Assembly (NCBI GenBank): GCA_024743055.1
Contig: JANSXH010000003.1
Coordinates: 124,001-188,000, forward strand
Direction of reading: 5' to 3'
Length of the DNA: 64,000 bases
Source: Pseudomonadota bacterium
Lineage (GTDB): Bacteria; Pseudomonadota; Alphaproteobacteria; Sneathiellales; Sneathiellaceae
Shown: in pieces, positions 50,402 through 59,386 of the stretch
Layout: each line of letters starts with the position of its first letter
Numbering within the stretch: position 1 is the first letter of the stretch
Notes under the pieces: generated by a model
The model's database searches: none
Seen by the model: the letters and a program-made list of their open reading frames with translations, nothing else
Told to the model about the DNA's origin: nothing
Translations under genes and position numbers: made by a program

Positions 50402-50938
50402 ATGTTCAACAATTTAGCTGAAGGTCATTTCTTTCCTGCCCCAGACGGGAATACCTACTACATTCCTTGGGCGTTTTTTGGAAAGACTTATCGTATTGAT
50501 ACGGATGCGCAGAAAAAAAGAATCAAAAAATGGATGACTTTGACAGTTATCGGCCTCTTCATATTTTTCATTGCCTTCGTATATTGCTTGCAGATTTGGG
50601 ACAACATTTCCCCCTGGTTACTTCTTCTTATCTTTCCTATCTACGGAATTTTTTGGCACATTCTCAACAAGTCATTAACGAAGCCGTTAATTCTCTCTGA
50701 GTATAAACCAAAGCTTTCTGATGCCTTTAGGTACTCAGTAGGTATGATCGCCGCAAAAATATTGATATTCCTATTTATTCTGAATGTATTGGCACTATTG
50801 TTAGGAGTTTACGCCATAAATCGGCCCAACGAACTCGCTATAGGGATCTTTCTAATCGGGTCTTCTTTAATTGGAATAATCTATCTCATATTCATACTAC
50901 ACGTTAAATATTTTCAGAAAGAAACAGATTCTGAGTAA
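50402..50938 (+). CDS. Hypothetical four-TM membrane protein
   Basis: A 178-residue protein, not recognised. It begins with a short hydrophilic region (PAPDGNTYYIPWAFFGKTY), followed by four hydrophobic segments (LTVIGLFIFFIAFVYCLQIW, WLLLLIFPIYGIFWHIL, AKILIFLFILNVLALLLGVY, AIGIFLIGSSLIGIIYLIFI). Sequence composition is AT-rich against its neighbours, suggesting transfer. The consensus promoter is just upstream. Confidence 0.65.
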   Translation: MFNNLAEGHFFPAPDGNTYYIPWAFFGKTYRIDTDAQKKRIKKWMTLTVIGLFIFFIAFVYCLQIWDNISPWLLLLIFPIYGIFWHILNKSLTKPLILSEYKPKLSDAFRYSVGMIAAKILIFLFILNVLALLLGVYAINRPNELAIGIFLIGSSLIGIIYLIFILHVKYFQKETDSE

Positions 50939-50995
50939 AGCGAGTTGAATGTGTAATGATGATTGGTGACTTTAACAAATTTAACAGGAAACAAG

Positions 50996-51613
50996 ATGTC
51001 TGATCATGTCATCACAACAATAGAAGACCTCTACACGCTCTATAAACAACCGTCCGAGCGGGTGAAGCAGAAGCAGTTGGATCGGCTGGATGAGCATTGC
51101 CGGAATTTTATTGCCCATGCACCCTTTGTAGCTCTCGGGACAAATGGCGGGGACGGGACGGCGGATACCTCGCCGCGCGGTGATGCGCCGGGCTTTGTGA
51201 AAGTGGTGGATGACACGACCTTGTTGTTGCCGGACCGGCCGGGCAATAATCGTCTCGACAGTCTTCAGAATATCATCCGCAACCCGGCGGTCGGTCTGCT
51301 GTTTATGATCCCGGGCTTTAAAGAGACTTTGCGGGTCAATGGCAATGCGGAGATTACGACGGATCCGGCGCTGCTGGAGGAGAATGCTGTGGGTGGCAAG
51401 CTGCCGATTTCCATTATCCGGATCAAGGTGACGGCGGCTTACTTGCATTGTGGCAAGGCTCTGATCCGGTCACATCTTTGGGACCCCTCGACCTATATCG
51501 ATACTAAAAGCCTGCCGACGGCGGGAAAGATGTTTGCCGATCAGATGGGCGGCCTCGATGCCGATGAGCTCGACGCTTATCTCGAGGAAGGCTACAAAAC
51601 CACCCTGTATTAG
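50996..51613 (+). CDS. Pyridoxamine 5'-phosphate oxidase-fold protein (MSMEG_1061-like)
   Basis: A 205-residue flavin-binding split-barrel protein. FIAHAPFVALGTNGGDGTADTSPRGDAPGFVKVVDDTTLLLPDRPGNNRLDSLQNI (in part) is the PPOX-type core, and VGLLFMIPGFKETLRVNGNAEI is the second strand set. Function is unassigned; such proteins bind FMN or F420-like cofactors in other groups. AGGAAACAAG before the ATG at 50996 serves as the ribosome site. Confidence 0.88.
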   Translation: MSDHVITTIEDLYTLYKQPSERVKQKQLDRLDEHCRNFIAHAPFVALGTNGGDGTADTSPRGDAPGFVKVVDDTTLLLPDRPGNNRLDSLQNIIRNPAVGLLFMIPGFKETLRVNGNAEITTDPALLEENAVGGKLPISIIRIKVTAAYLHCGKALIRSHLWDPSTYIDTKSLPTAGKMFADQMGGLDADELDAYLEEGYKTTLY

Positions 51614-51633
51614 GGAAGAGGGACGGAAGCCCG

Positions 51634-52332
51634 TTAGCTTCCGCCGAGCCCCAAAGACTGCTTCAATCCAGAGAGCGCATAAAGTGCACCGTTGGCCCGT
51701 TGTTCAGCCCGGGCATTGCAGTCATCAGGCTTGAACTCGGCCTTTTGCGCTGCGATCAGGTTGTTGGCATCTTTCATCAGCTGCGGATTTTCCGATGTCA
51801 GCTTGGCTTTCACCGCGGCGAAGTCGCTTTTCACTTCAGACCAGCGGCTCCCGCTCATCCCGAACTGATTGCAGGCTTCCATAATAACCTCGATACCGAG
51901 AGCGGATCGGGTATAGCGGCGCATATTATACTGGGAATAGGAATTCGGATGACTATAGGTCTCACCCGTCAGCTTCTCATTCATGGCAGTGGCCAGGGCT
52001 AAAGTGTCCTTGGCGATCTTGGACGAGGCGTTGTTGCATTGCGCTCTGTCAGCCGCGGCTTTGGCTTGGTTCTGGGCCGCAACGACGAAATTAACGCCGT
52101 TATGCTTGGCCAGCCACTGATTGATGCGCCAGATCTGCCATTCCAGTTCCTGATGGCTGCGGGCATCGAGAAGGTCGCATTTATCTTCCAGGTACCAGCC
52201 ATTGGCAACGATGGCATATTGATCTGAAATTTCAGTCAGGCTCTCATCCGCCGTGGCTGCATTGGACGTAAAGGCTGCAATTACAAGACTCAGTGCCAAT
52301 GTTGTAAGGGGAAATTTACCGCCGAGCTTCAT
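51634..52332 (-). CDS. Secreted hypothetical protein
   Basis: A 232-residue protein with an N-terminal signal peptide: MKLGGKFPLTTLALSLVIAAF then a likely cleavage near SNA-ATADE. The mature part is Ala and Asn rich, with four Cys (e.g. KCDLLDARSH, AQCNNAS, EACNQFG, DDCNARA) that may form disulfides. No family recognised. It is convergent with the PPOX-like gene. Confidence 0.7.
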   Translation of the reverse strand: MKLGGKFPLTTLALSLVIAAFTSNAATADESLTEISDQYAIVANGWYLEDKCDLLDARSHQELEWQIWRINQWLAKHNGVNFVVAAQNQAKAAADRAQCNNASSKIAKDTLALATAMNEKLTGETYSHPNSYSQYNMRRYTRSALGIEVIMEACNQFGMSGSRWSEVKSDFAAVKAKLTSENPQLMKDANNLIAAQKAEFKPDDCNARAEQRANGALYALSGLKQSLGLGGS

Positions 52333-52531
52333 GACCAATCCTTCCGCGCGAGTCATCCTGTACAAATTCTCTAGATCGGAGCATATCGCCATGAGGGTAT
52401 TAGGACAATCTATAATCTGGAGGATCGCTCGCGTTTGTAAATTTTTGGACGATCGGATATAAGCGGATCATGTCTTTATCGAAATATGAAACAGAGATCC
52501 ACAGTTTGTGGACAGCACGGCGAATTACCAG

Positions 52532-52553
52532 CCCGGCTTAAGGTTAAGCCGGG
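52532..52553. repeat. Perfect inverted repeat before the kinase gene
   Basis: CCCGGCTTAA and TTAAGCCGGG form a 10-bp perfect stem with a GG loop. It lies 52 bp before the kinase start. No T-run follows, so it is not an obvious terminator. A second small palindrome TCCACA-GTT-TGTGGA lies at 52498-52512. Confidence 0.6.
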
Positions 52554-52604
52554 ATTACTGCCTGTTTGTCTCAACATCTTTCTATTTCGAATTGGATCTT
52601 CGCC

Positions 52605-53090
52605 ATGCCAAGCTCACCCACCCTGTATCTTGTCTGCGGAAAAATAGCCGCGGGCAAATCAACCCTGTGCAAAAAACTCGCCTCAAAAAAGCAGACTGTT
52701 CTTCTCAGTGAAGATGTCTGGTTGTCGCACTTATTTGGGCCCGAAATGACCACCGTGAAGGACTATGTCACCTATTCCCGCCGCCTTGCCCAGGTTCTCG
52801 GCCCTCATGTTGTGGCCCTCTTGCAGGCCGGGGTTTCCGTCGTCCTCGACTTCCCCGCCAACACCCTGGACCAGCGGCGCTGGATGCAGACTATATATGA
52901 AAAAGCGGGAACAGGGCATGAGCTGCACTATCTCGATGTTCCGGATGAGCTTTGTAAGGAACGACTGCGGCTGCGCAATGAAAGTGGTACCCACGAATTT
53001 ACCCCAAGCGAAGAGGAGTTTGACCACATCACCCGGTTTTTCGTCCCGCCAACCAAGGAAGAAGGATTTAATCTGATCCTGCATTCCTAA
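52605..53090 (+). CDS. P-loop kinase-like ATPase (zeta-toxin or AAA type)
   Basis: A 161-residue protein. The Walker A is CGKIAAGKST (residues 11-20), followed by LLSEDVWLSHLFGPE and LDFPANTLDQRRWMQTIYEKAG, and LDVPDELCKERLRLRNE with a lid-like Arg. Homologous proteins phosphorylate small molecules such as chloramphenicol or UDP-sugars. No antitoxin-like partner is adjacent, so a toxin role is not indicated. Convergent with the HAD gene; stops overlap by 4 bases. Confidence 0.8.
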   Translation: MPSSPTLYLVCGKIAAGKSTLCKKLASKKQTVLLSEDVWLSHLFGPEMTTVKDYVTYSRRLAQVLGPHVVALLQAGVSVVLDFPANTLDQRRWMQTIYEKAGTGHELHYLDVPDELCKERLRLRNESGTHEFTPSEEEFDHITRFFVPPTKEEGFNLILHS

Positions 53091-53734
53091 AGGCCGAGGG
53101 GGTCAAAAAGCGCGTCCATGGAATTGAAAACAATACCGCCAGCCTCTGCCAGCGCCGCTTCATTGCCATGGGGTGCATATCCATAGACCTGCATCCCGGC
53201 ATTTACGGCGCCTTTGATCCCCAGCACGCTATCTTCAATGACAACAGAACGCGCTGGCGAAATGCCGAAGGCAGCAGCAGCATGGAGAAAGAGGGTCGGG
53301 TCCGGCTTGGAAACGCCAAGACTATGGGCGGAAAAAATTGCATCGTCGAACTTCCTCAGCAAATCGTTCTGGCCGAGAGTAATCCGCATTTTTTCCTCGC
53401 TGCCGTTGGATGCGACGCAAACCGGGATACCAAGTGCCTGAAGCCGCTCAATTATATCAAGAACACCTTCAACAACTTCAACGCCCTGCTCAAGCCGGGC
53501 GAAGGTCTCTTTATACACTTCATCAATCCAGTTATCCGGCAGCTTTGCCCCCATTTCAACCAAGGTTTTTTGGACCATATCCATGCTGTTGCCGACAAAC
53601 ATCCGCATGCACTCTTCGGTGGACAATTCAATACCGTAGCGGGAGATGTTTCTCGCCATGACTTCATTGGAGGGCCATTCGCTGTCGACAAGGACCCCGT
53701 CGCAGTCAAAAATTACCAGTTCAGGCCGTCTCAT
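53087..53734 (-). CDS. HAD-family hydrolase (HAD-IA type)
   Basis: A 215-residue phosphatase-like enzyme. Motif I is FDCDGVLVDSE (D10 and D12), motif II VCVASNGS, motif III with Lys in SLGVSKPDPTLFLHAA, and motif IV VVIEDSVLGIKGAVNAGM. It resembles beta-phosphoglucomutase and sugar-phosphatase proteins (e.g. YieH-like). It overlaps the GFA gene by four bases at its start. Confidence 0.9.
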   Translation of the reverse strand: MRRPELVIFDCDGVLVDSEWPSNEVMARNISRYGIELSTEECMRMFVGNSMDMVQKTLVEMGAKLPDNWIDEVYKETFARLEQGVEVVEGVLDIIERLQALGIPVCVASNGSEEKMRITLGQNDLLRKFDDAIFSAHSLGVSKPDPTLFLHAAAAFGISPARSVVIEDSVLGIKGAVNAGMQVYGYAPHGNEAALAEAGGIVFNSMDALFDPLGL

Positions 53735-54147
53735 GCGTCTGGCATCGCTGCACAAGTTTCTATGTCGCCACTAATTTGTAGCCAGTCAGGCTTTGTCCGG
53801 GTAAAGACATAACGTTCCGGTTGATACCAGAAGCTGGGCTGATCAAAGGTTCCGCCGGTAAGGCCAATTCGTCCTGGATTGAATTCCAGGGTCCAGCTCA
53901 CAGTCGTACCGCATATGCTGCAAAACTCCGTTTCGATCCAGCGACCACCGTCCGACGTCAGCCGGAAATGTGTCGTCTCACCATTGTTAAAGGTCACATT
54001 TTCAGCATCAAAATAGACGGAGATACCAAGGGCACTACCGGTGCGTCGCTGACACCAGCGACAGGAACACAGACTGACCCGAACTGGTTCGCCGGCCGTC
54101 TCGTAGCGAACCGCCCCGCAATAGCATCCACCTTGATGAGTTTCCAT
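53731..54147 (-). CDS. GFA-family glutathione-dependent formaldehyde-activating-like enzyme
   Basis: A 138-residue zinc-binding protein. The Cys ligand pattern is complete: CYC (C8, C10), CSCRWC (C27, C29, C32) and CSIC (C76, C79), as in GFA/CENP-V fold proteins. Family members bind glutathione adducts in some cases; the substrate is not predictable. It sits between the HAD gene and the cyclase gene, all on the minus strand. Confidence 0.88.
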   Translation of the reverse strand: METHQGGCYCGAVRYETAGEPVRVSLCSCRWCQRRTGSALGISVYFDAENVTFNNGETTHFRLTSDGGRWIETEFCSICGTTVSWTLEFNPGRIGLTGGTFDQPSFWYQPERYVFTRTKPDWLQISGDIETCAAMPDA

Positions 54148-54167
54148 TCCTGTTCCTTCTTGCAAGG

Positions 54168-55892
54168 CTATTCCGGCAGGCCGGCTTTTATCAAAGCCTC
54201 CATCCAGCGCTGGCGGGCGATCATATTATGGCCAAACGGTAGTTGACGGCCTGATTCTGTTGCAGTGTGGTCTGGGATCAACCTGAGGATCTGATTTTCA
54301 ACTACTTCTTTCGCGTCATCTATACGACCAACTTCCGCATAGGCAGCCGCCAGCTGCCGCCATCCCGTGGGCATTCCCGGAAATTCCTGAATAATATCCT
54401 CGGCATTGCGAACCATTTCATCAAACTTGCCCAACATCAGGAATACGATTCCTTTAACGCCAGTAATGATTGCCCGAAGCGGGTCCCGTGGACTAAGGTT
54501 TCGCGCGACCGTCGCAGCCTCCAGAGCCTCGTCATACTCAGCGGTTTGAAACAGTGCGAGAGCCAACATCGCTTGCCCTGCTGCCAGGTTTTCATTTAGC
54601 TGAATAGCTCGCCGCGCTAATGCAATGGCATGGGAACTTTCCGACGCAGCACATCTGGCGGCTGCAGCTGCGGCATACGCATAGGCATCCATTTCATCAG
54701 CGGCGATAGCGGCATCCGAGGCGGCAACCGCCTTTCTGATAGACGTTTGTTGGTCGTCGCTCCAGCCAAAGAGGCACTCATACAAATAGGAAAAGGCCAG
54801 ATCGCTTTGACCATAGCCAGATTCAGGATCAAGCTTGATGGCTTCATGGAGAATTTCCTGCGCCTTCGCGTTATCTTCTCTGTTAACCCGGCAGACCAGA
54901 GCCCTTCCCTGGATCATCAGGTCCCAGGCACTACCATCACCGCCAGATTGCACTCGCCGGGTTTCCGCCCCAACAATACGAGGGGTTAATTCCGCCAGGA
55001 TGGCCCGCGTGATCTGGTCTTCCAGTTCAAACGGGTCCTCAACGCTGCCATCGAAACGACCTGCCCAGATACTGTTTCCTGAACGGGTGTCCAGAAGCTC
55101 GGCGCTTACTCTCGCACGGCTTCCCGCAACGCGAATATTGCTCTCGAGCATATATGATACTTGATGGTCACGTCTTAGGCTCGTCAGGTTGACGGCCTGG
55201 CCCTTGAATTGTCTGCTGGTGTTGCGGGGAAGGGTCAAGAACCATGAAAATCGGGAGAAAGCAGTAATTACGGCGTCCGTCATTCCCTCCGCAAGCAACT
55301 CAGTATCCGGTGTGCCGCCACTGACAGTGAAGGGGAGTACCAGCATGGCAGGGCGTTCACGGGCGGGCGCCGGGGCAGGTGTCTTGGGAATCGCGGTTCC
55401 CCATCCGAATATCTCTATTTTTTGAGATATATTCTTAAGGTTTGCCTGGCCGAGGGACTGGAATCCCTGACGAACAACCCCATCGAGGCTATCATGGGCA
55501 AATGCCGAAAGCGCAATCCCACCGGGGTCGGCCTTTTCCTGCAGTCGCGAGGCGATATTGACACCATCGCCGTAAATATCCTCATCCTCATGGACAATAT
55601 CGCCTACATGAATACCTATGCGAAGCTTGATAAAAGGATGATCCAGAAGGGCTTCCTGAACGGAAATGGCACAATTGACGGCGTCGACGACAGAGGCAAA
55701 TTCAACGAGCCAGCCATCGCCCATACGCTTAACAACCGTTCCCCTTTTTTCATTGATTACCGGCTCAAAGGTCTGTTGGCGAAGTTCCCGCAGACCCGCA
55801 AGGGTTCGCCCCTCATCTTCACCCATGAGACGTGAGTAGCCTACGACATCAGCTGAAAGGATGGCGGCGAGTTTGCGATCCGGTAAAGGCAT
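54168..55892 (-). CDS. Class III adenylate/guanylate cyclase with TPR-like C-terminal region
   Basis: A 574-residue protein. The cyclase domain spans about 1-175: metal Asp residues D15 (SADVVGYS) and D59 (MGDGWLVEF), substrate Lys near K55, and the transition-state pair N112 and R116 (VNIASRLQ). A linker is rich in Pro and Ala (PKTPAPAPA). The rest is an FlgO-like beta domain (MLVLPFTVSGGTPDTELLAEGMTDAVITAFSRF in part) and then TPR-like helical repeats (residues about 350-560). Such proteins are frequent in alphaproteobacteria. Catalytic residues look intact, so cyclase activity is plausible. Confidence 0.88.
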   Translation of the reverse strand: MPLPDRKLAAILSADVVGYSRLMGEDEGRTLAGLRELRQQTFEPVINEKRGTVVKRMGDGWLVEFASVVDAVNCAISVQEALLDHPFIKLRIGIHVGDIVHEDEDIYGDGVNIASRLQEKADPGGIALSAFAHDSLDGVVRQGFQSLGQANLKNISQKIEIFGWGTAIPKTPAPAPARERPAMLVLPFTVSGGTPDTELLAEGMTDAVITAFSRFSWFLTLPRNTSRQFKGQAVNLTSLRRDHQVSYMLESNIRVAGSRARVSAELLDTRSGNSIWAGRFDGSVEDPFELEDQITRAILAELTPRIVGAETRRVQSGGDGSAWDLMIQGRALVCRVNREDNAKAQEILHEAIKLDPESGYGQSDLAFSYLYECLFGWSDDQQTSIRKAVAASDAAIAADEMDAYAYAAAAAARCAASESSHAIALARRAIQLNENLAAGQAMLALALFQTAEYDEALEAATVARNLSPRDPLRAIITGVKGIVFLMLGKFDEMVRNAEDIIQEFPGMPTGWRQLAAAYAEVGRIDDAKEVVENQILRLIPDHTATESGRQLPFGHNMIARQRWMEALIKAGLPE

Positions 55893-55979
55893 TGCGAAAG
55901 TGTAGCCGGGTCGGAATGCGCCTGCAATCAACAATACGAGACGGCACGAATATTGTGACGCCGTAAAGGGTGTTTTAGC

Positions 55980-56315
55980 TTAAGCGAATTGCTCTCCCTG
56001 TCCGTTGGCGCAGGAGATACAGAGGGAGGTATAGGGCAGGGCTTCAAGCCGTTTTTGCCGGATCTCTCCGCCACAGCTCATACATTCCTGATAGGTACCT
56101 TTCTCAATCCGCATCAATGCCGCCTTGATCAGCTGGATCTCAGCACCAATGCTTTCCTCAAGTTGCTCCTTAACATCATCAGACCCGCGTTCCACGGCTT
56201 GTTCGGAAAAAGACGCAGAATGGGGCGATCGCAGAGACGTCTTGATTTTATCGAGATGCTCGGTTTTTTCGACAAGTCTTGTTTTCAATGTGGCTTCGAT
56301 CGCTTTGATATCCAC
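55980..56315 (-). CDS. TraR/DksA-family zinc-finger protein
   Basis: A 111-residue protein with a coiled N-terminal part (KTRLVEKTEHLDKIKTSLRS) and a C4 zinc finger with CMSC (C78, C81) and CISC (C99, C102). The coil is shorter than that of E. coli DksA and the coiled-coil tip Asp residues cannot be placed reliably, so RNA-polymerase binding is uncertain. It stands alone between the cyclase and the APC permease. Confidence 0.88.
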   Translation of the reverse strand: MDIKAIEATLKTRLVEKTEHLDKIKTSLRSPHSASFSEQAVERGSDDVKEQLEESIGAEIQLIKAALMRIEKGTYQECMSCGGEIRQKRLEALPYTSLCISCANGQGEQFA

Positions 56316-56446
56316 TGGACCTTCCTCCGCGGTTAGTTGTCTTCCTGAATTTAGGTCTCGGGTTCCAAATCAGCATTGAGCAGGATCAAGGCAAAGCAAA
56401 CTCGCAGTGCCTAGAATGATATGCTAAAGCCTGAGATGATGCTGGT

Positions 56447-57661
56447 ATGAATGCTCCAAGTTTAAAACGTGCTCTGAACCTGCCTTTGCTCACTCTTTAT
56501 GGCCTTGGGGTCACGGTGGGAGCGGGTATTTATGTGCTTATTGGCGCCACGGCAGCAAAGGCAGGCATATTTGCGCCGGTCTCCTTTCTGATCGCCGCTT
56601 TCGTGGTCGGGTTCACGGCTCTTAGCTATGCGGAACTCAGTACAAGATATCCAGTAAGTGCGGGAGAGGCCGCCTATGTGGAAGCTGGATTTGCCCGAAA
56701 GCGGCTATCTTTGATCATCGGCCTGCTCGTCATGCTGTCGGGAATTGTGTCCTCTGCAGCCGTTAGCATAGGGGCCGCGGAATATGTGTCTCATTTTCTA
56801 AACATGCCCCATTCTGTTTTGTTGGTCGGAATTGTTGCGATAATCGCCCTTTTGGCCGCATGGGGTATATTTGAATCCGTGTTTCTAGCCGGACTGGTTA
56901 CCCTGGTTGAAATTTCCGGCTTGCTGCTTGTGATTTATGTGGGGGTTTCCTCGGCGGAAAGCATGGAAATAGCGACGCGGAGCTTCACGCCACCCTTTGA
57001 GGCGTCGGTCTGGGCCGGAATTTTGACGGGAAGCCTTCTCGCCTTTTTTGCCTTTATTGGATTTGAGGATATGGCAAATGTTGCGGAAGAGGTTGAGAAA
57101 CCGCACACGACCTTACCAAAGGCCATTTTAGCGACCCTGGCTGTGTCCACAGTCCTTTATCTGGCCGTCGTCACGGTCGTTCTCCTGAATGTTCCGCTTG
57201 AACAGTTGGCCGGGTCGGCGGCCCCCCTCACATTCCTGTTTGTCGGAAAGTTTGAAATTCTGGCCGCACCGTTTGGTATTGTCGCAATCCTGGCCACTTT
57301 CAACGGGGCGCTTATTCAGGTGATCATGGCTTCCCGGGTTCTTTACGGGCTTTCGTCTCGCGGGCATTTACCGGCAGAATTGTCCCGGGTGAATGCTACG
57401 ACCCGAACGCCGGTACTGGCCACGGCGATTGTCGCGGGCGCTGCTCTTGTTCTGGCCCTTTGGCTTCCGATTGAGGAGCTTGCCGCCTCCACCTCCTTCA
57501 TTGTTTTGATCGTGTTTTTTGCGGTCAATTTGTCATTGATACGGATTAAGCGGCGACCGGCCGGACCCGCAGGAACAGATAAGATTTTTACCGTGCCACT
57601 TTGGGTTCCCATTACTGGCGCGGTGTTTTCTCTCGCCCTGGCTTTGGCTCGTTTGTTGTGA
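56447..57661 (+). CDS. APC-family amino acid permease
   Basis: A 404-residue, about 12-TM permease. LYGLGVTVGAGIYVLIGATAAKAGI is the conserved first helix with GxGI, FVVGFTALSYAELSTRYP follows, and FAFIGFEDMANVAEEVEKPHTTLPKAIL is the G-F-E-D motif of cationic and basic amino-acid transporters (in part). Substrate unassigned. No regulatory site was seen upstream. Confidence 0.9.
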   Translation: MNAPSLKRALNLPLLTLYGLGVTVGAGIYVLIGATAAKAGIFAPVSFLIAAFVVGFTALSYAELSTRYPVSAGEAAYVEAGFARKRLSLIIGLLVMLSGIVSSAAVSIGAAEYVSHFLNMPHSVLLVGIVAIIALLAAWGIFESVFLAGLVTLVEISGLLLVIYVGVSSAESMEIATRSFTPPFEASVWAGILTGSLLAFFAFIGFEDMANVAEEVEKPHTTLPKAILATLAVSTVLYLAVVTVVLLNVPLEQLAGSAAPLTFLFVGKFEILAAPFGIVAILATFNGALIQVIMASRVLYGLSSRGHLPAELSRVNATTRTPVLATAIVAGAALVLALWLPIEELAASTSFIVLIVFFAVNLSLIRIKRRPAGPAGTDKIFTVPLWVPITGAVFSLALALARLL

Positions 57662-57774
57662 AACGCATTTATCCAAACACACAGGTGGCATCTTTTCGTG
57701 GATGCGCTATATAACGGTCAGCCAAGTTCAATAATAAGCATCGGAAAACGATGATCCTCACTTACTGATCCTTT

Positions 57775-58971
57775 ATGCGGAAACCTCTTCTTCTCACAGG
57801 ACTGTTTCTGGGGCTGCTTTTTCTGTTGCCACAGATTTTCACCAATACAGCGTCCATTCTGACTTTGAACCAGATGGGAATCGCGGTCATTCTGGCCATT
57901 TCCTATAACCTGCTGCTGGGGACCGCCGGTTTGTTGTCTCTCGGCCATGCGGCCTATTTTGGATTTGGTGGATTTTTTGCCGTCCATGTCATTCGCTTTG
58001 CCTCGGAGGGGGAGAGCTGGATTTCTGCACCATTCATTCCTTTATTTGGAGGCTTAATGGGGATGTTCGGCGCCTTTGTAATCGGCAGTTTTACGACAAA
58101 GCGGGGCGGCCTGATATTTGCCATGTTGAGTTTTGCCATGGCGGAGCTGGCTCTGGCATCATCTACGATATTCGGCCGGTTTTATGGCGGAAGTATTGAC
58201 AGAACATCCTTGCCTCCGGTCGGTGACATAACGTTCCAGCTGGATAGCCAGGTTTTCTATGTAGTTTGGATCTGGGTGGCAATCTGTCTGGTTTTAGCTG
58301 CTTGGTTTGAGGCCAGTCCGCTTGGCCGGTTGGCCCGGGCGGTTGGCCAGAATCCGGATCGCGTCGAATATATTGGTTATAGCCGGCGCAGCCTCAGATA
58401 TATGACATTCTGTTTTTCTGGTTTTATCGCCGGGATTGCCGGAGGGTTATTCGCACTCGCCTATGAGTTTGTTACGGTCGAAATCATCAGCCTGCAGCAA
58501 TCCTGGCAGATCCTGCAAATGGTGTTTATCGGCGGTGTCGGTTTTTTCTGGGGACCACCTGTCGGAGCGGCTTTGCTGACCATGCTGTTTTCCGTTCTTA
58601 GCAGCTATACGGACATCTGGAACCTTTATACAGGCATCGTCTTTCTGCTTATCGTGCTTTTTGCTCCGAAGGGTTTGACAGGGCTCGCCATGTCGGTTTC
58701 TGGCCGCCTAAGGACCGGAGATGATCCCGGGATAAAATGGTATTACGGGCTGAATTTGGGGGCGATTGTCACCGCCTTTGTTGGTGTGATCGGTCTCTGC
58801 GAAATGGTTTATTTTCTAAAGGCACCGATTCTGGTCAAGGGTCATCTGGATCTGTTCTGGGCACAGGTCAATCCGTATAGCCCCTGGCCTTGGCTCATAT
58901 TTGGCACTTTGGCCGTTGTCGGAACCATTGTCGCCAGCAGATGTATCAAAAGGTTGTCTTTGGATCATTGA
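57775..58971 (+). CDS. Branched-chain amino acid ABC-transporter permease (LivM family), orphan
   Basis: A 398-residue, 10-TM inner-membrane protein. ILAISYNLLLGTAGLLSLGHAAYFGFGG is the LivM signature (in part), with ISLQQSWQILQMVFIGGVGFFWGPPVGAALL later. LivH, LivG, LivF and a binding protein are normally adjacent but none of the neighbours here is such a gene. It ends with overlap against the HxlR gene (7 bases). It may be a remnant or use components encoded elsewhere. Confidence 0.88.
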   Translation: MRKPLLLTGLFLGLLFLLPQIFTNTASILTLNQMGIAVILAISYNLLLGTAGLLSLGHAAYFGFGGFFAVHVIRFASEGESWISAPFIPLFGGLMGMFGAFVIGSFTTKRGGLIFAMLSFAMAELALASSTIFGRFYGGSIDRTSLPPVGDITFQLDSQVFYVVWIWVAICLVLAAWFEASPLGRLARAVGQNPDRVEYIGYSRRSLRYMTFCFSGFIAGIAGGLFALAYEFVTVEIISLQQSWQILQMVFIGGVGFFWGPPVGAALLTMLFSVLSSYTDIWNLYTGIVFLLIVLFAPKGLTGLAMSVSGRLRTGDDPGIKWYYGLNLGAIVTAFVGVIGLCEMVYFLKAPILVKGHLDLFWAQVNPYSPWPWLIFGTLAVVGTIVASRCIKRLSLDH

Positions 58972-59309
58972 GGCGCCTCATATTCCATACCGATTTTCTC
59001 AGCCCAGTTTTTGGCCCACCCATCAAAGACGACCAGATGATCCGTCAGTTCTCGACCAATGTCAGTATGGCCGTAACCTCCTTCTTCATGATCGACGAAG
59101 CCTGAATCCCTGAGTTGCTTTAAGCGGCCGTTGAGGATTGTTGGAGACATGTTGTCACAACGGTTTTGCAACTCTCTAAAAGTCAGTCTCTCTTCTCGAA
59201 GCTCCCATAAAATGCGCAAGGTCCATCTTTGACCCAGGATATCGAAAAGCACCATTATGGGTCGCCCCGTGGTGGAACCACGTACCGGAAGTCCGGGGGT
59301 TTTGGTCAT
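58965..59309 (-). CDS. HxlR-type winged-HTH regulator
   Basis: A 114-residue MarR-like regulator of the HxlR group. LFDILGQRWTLRILWELREERLTFRELQNRCDNMSPTILNGRLKQLRDSGFV (in part) is the winged HTH. The redox-sensing Cys of HypR-type proteins is not in the usual N-terminal position. It is divergent from the CMD gene, with palindromes in the 77-bp gap, so autoregulation and control of the CMD gene are likely. Confidence 0.88.
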   Translation of the reverse strand: MTKTPGLPVRGSTTGRPIMVLFDILGQRWTLRILWELREERLTFRELQNRCDNMSPTILNGRLKQLRDSGFVDHEEGGYGHTDIGRELTDHLVVFDGWAKNWAEKIGMEYEAPQ

Positions 59310-59329
59310 TCAGCTCACTCCGTCTTGAC

Positions 59330-59373
59330 GCTACATAAAATGTAGCATAGTTTGTGCTACAGAAAACATAGCA
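59330..59373. promoter_or_regulatory. Paired operator palindromes in HxlR / CMD gap
   Basis: GCTACATAAAATGTAGC (59330-59346) is a 17-bp palindrome, and GCTACAGAAAACATAGC (59356-59372) is a partly matching second copy; start-to-start spacing is 26 bp. Their position between divergent genes suggests two HxlR dimer sites. Confidence 0.6.
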
Positions 59374-59386
59374 TGGAGTTACCAAT

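Noticed and set aside
52605-53090. Zeta-toxin / antitoxin system
   Set aside because: The kinase has a zeta-like P-loop but no small antitoxin gene is adjacent; the next gene is convergent and encodes a HAD hydrolase.
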